A stretch of DNA of 14,763 nt from NCBI GenBank assembly GCA_002428225.1, contig DIUD01000012.1, forward strand, positions 4,497 through 19,259, in the 5' to 3' direction. The translations under genes and the position numbers were made by a program. Shown here piece after piece: positions 14,093 to 14,763 of this stretch. The notes below the pieces were generated by a model that was given only the letters and a program-made list of their open reading frames with translations, was not told where the DNA came from and searched no databases. This stretch comes from Roseovarius sp. UBA6167. Its GTDB lineage: Bacteria > Pseudomonadota > Alphaproteobacteria > Rhodobacterales > Rhodobacteraceae. Position 1 is the first letter of the stretch, and the number at the start of each line of letters is the position of its first letter.

Positions 14093-14763
14093 TCAGGCGG
14101 CGGCAGCGGCCATGCGCTCGGCCTTGGCGATCACGTCTTCGATGCCGCCAACCATGTAGAAGGCCCCTTCGGGGAGGTGGTCGTATTCGCCGGCGACAAC
14201 CGCCTTGAACGAGCGGATGGTTTCCTCGAGCGGCACCTGGATGCCGTCCGAGCCGGTGAATACCTTGGCCACGTCGAAGGGCTGCGACAGGAATCGCTGG
14301 ATCTTGCGGGCGCGGGCCACGGTCAGCTTGTCCTCTTCCGAAAGCTCGTCCATCCCGAGAATGGCGATGATGTCCTGAAGCGACTTGTATCGCTGAAGGA
14401 TCCCCTGCACGTCGCGCGCGACCTGGTAATGCTCCTCGCCCACGATCTGCGGGTCCATCAGGCGCGAGTTGGAATCGAGCGGGTCCACCGCGGGGTAGAT
14501 GCCCAGCTCGGAAATCGCACGGTTGAGAACGGTCGTGGCGTCGAGGTGGGCGAATGTCGTGGCCGGCGCCGGGTCGGTCAGGTCGTCCGCAGGCACATAG
14601 ACCGCCTGAATGGAGGTGATCGAGCCCTGCTTGGTCGAGGTGATGCGTTCCTGCATCGCGCCCATGTCGGTGGCCAGCGTCGGCTGATAGCCCACCGCAG
14701 ACGGGATACGGCCCAGAAGCGCCGACACCTCGGAGCCTGCCTGCGTGAAGCGGAAGATGTTGT
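14093..14763 (-). CDS. atpD: F1-F0 ATP synthase subunit beta, C-terminal part
   Basis: The last 222 complete codons of the catalytic beta subunit; the frame runs off the window end. Reading from the edge gives NIFRFTQAGSEMSALLGRIP, then SAVGYQPTLATDMGAMQERI, the conserved region after the catalytic glutamate. The DELSEEDK motif that contacts gamma is present, as are ALD-type switch residues (VDPLDSNSRLMDPQIVGEEH). The chain ends with a run of alanines (ERMAAAAA) and TGA. The Walker A and Walker B motifs lie in the missing N-terminal half. Note the first internal ATG at 14728 is not the start; the frame is open through to 14763. Confidence 0.96.
   Translation of the reverse strand, partial: NIFRFTQAGSEVSALLGRIPSAVGYQPTLATDMGAMQERITSTKQGSITSIQAVYVPADDLTDPAPATTFAHLDATTVLNRAISELGIYPAVDPLDSNSRLMDPQIVGEEHYQVARDVQGILQRYKSLQDIIAILGMDELSEEDKLTVARARKIQRFLSQPFDVAKVFTGSDGIQVPLEETIRSFKAVVAGEYDHLPEGAFYMVGGIEDVIAKAERMAAAAA

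Noticed and set aside
1..14763. Mobile elements, CRISPR arrays, tRNA or rRNA genes, or a defence island
   Set aside because: No transposase, integrase, regular spaced repeats, cloverleaf or rRNA sequence was seen, and every long gene belongs to a familiar chromosomal family.

Overview
The window is a GC-rich (roughly two thirds G+C by eye) piece of alphaproteobacterial chromosome, most likely from the Rhodobacteraceae (Roseobacter group). The evidence is the order rpmA, GNAT acetyltransferase, obgE, proB, the convergent end of an atp operon (atpD, atpC), the protein sequences themselves, and frequent GTG starts with tightly packed genes. It reads as a core-genome region. I see no insertion sequence, integrase, phage gene, CRISPR array, tRNA or rRNA, and no multi-gene system that looks undescribed.

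Layout. Positions 1-3055 (+): the tail of rpmA (ribosomal protein L27) with an intrinsic terminator, then a GNAT acetyltransferase, the ribosome-assembly GTPase obgE, and proB (glutamate 5-kinase), whose GTG start lies inside the obgE end. Positions 3125-4638 (+): a two-gene transport unit, a secreted DUF1007 protein with an EF-hand-like loop followed by an overlapping NicO-family permease with a His/Cys loop. This resembles the ZevAB zinc-acquisition pair. Position 4721-5881 (+): RNase D. Convergent with it is a small hypothetical lipoprotein (5885-6382, -). Divergent from that is sufE (6510-6920, +). A small secreted Cys/His-rich protein (7014-7217, +) follows, then an AT-rich leader with paired TTAA-type half-sites, a membrane fatty acid desaturase (7313-8344, +) and RNase R (8434-10689, +). 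A CaCA-family cation antiporter (10693-11646, -) converges on RNase R. A divergent MltB-type lytic transglycosylase with a peptidoglycan-binding domain (11823-13145, +) converges on an H-type lectin domain protein (13152-13505, -). The 3' end of the atp operon (atpC and partial atpD, -) closes the window behind a strong terminator.

The genes serve translation and ribosome assembly (rpmA, obgE), RNA turnover (rnd, rnr), proline synthesis (proB), Fe-S assembly (sufE), metal and ion transport (DUF1007/NicO, antiporter), envelope work (desaturase, transglycosylase, lipoprotein) and energy (atpD, atpC). They do not form one pathway. The points most worth a second look are the 67-residue secreted Cys/His protein, the AT-rich repeat-bearing leader before the desaturase, the H-type lectin at the end of the atp operon, the ZevAB-like pair, the missing proA after proB, and inverted repeats that span both stop codons at all three convergent gene junctions.
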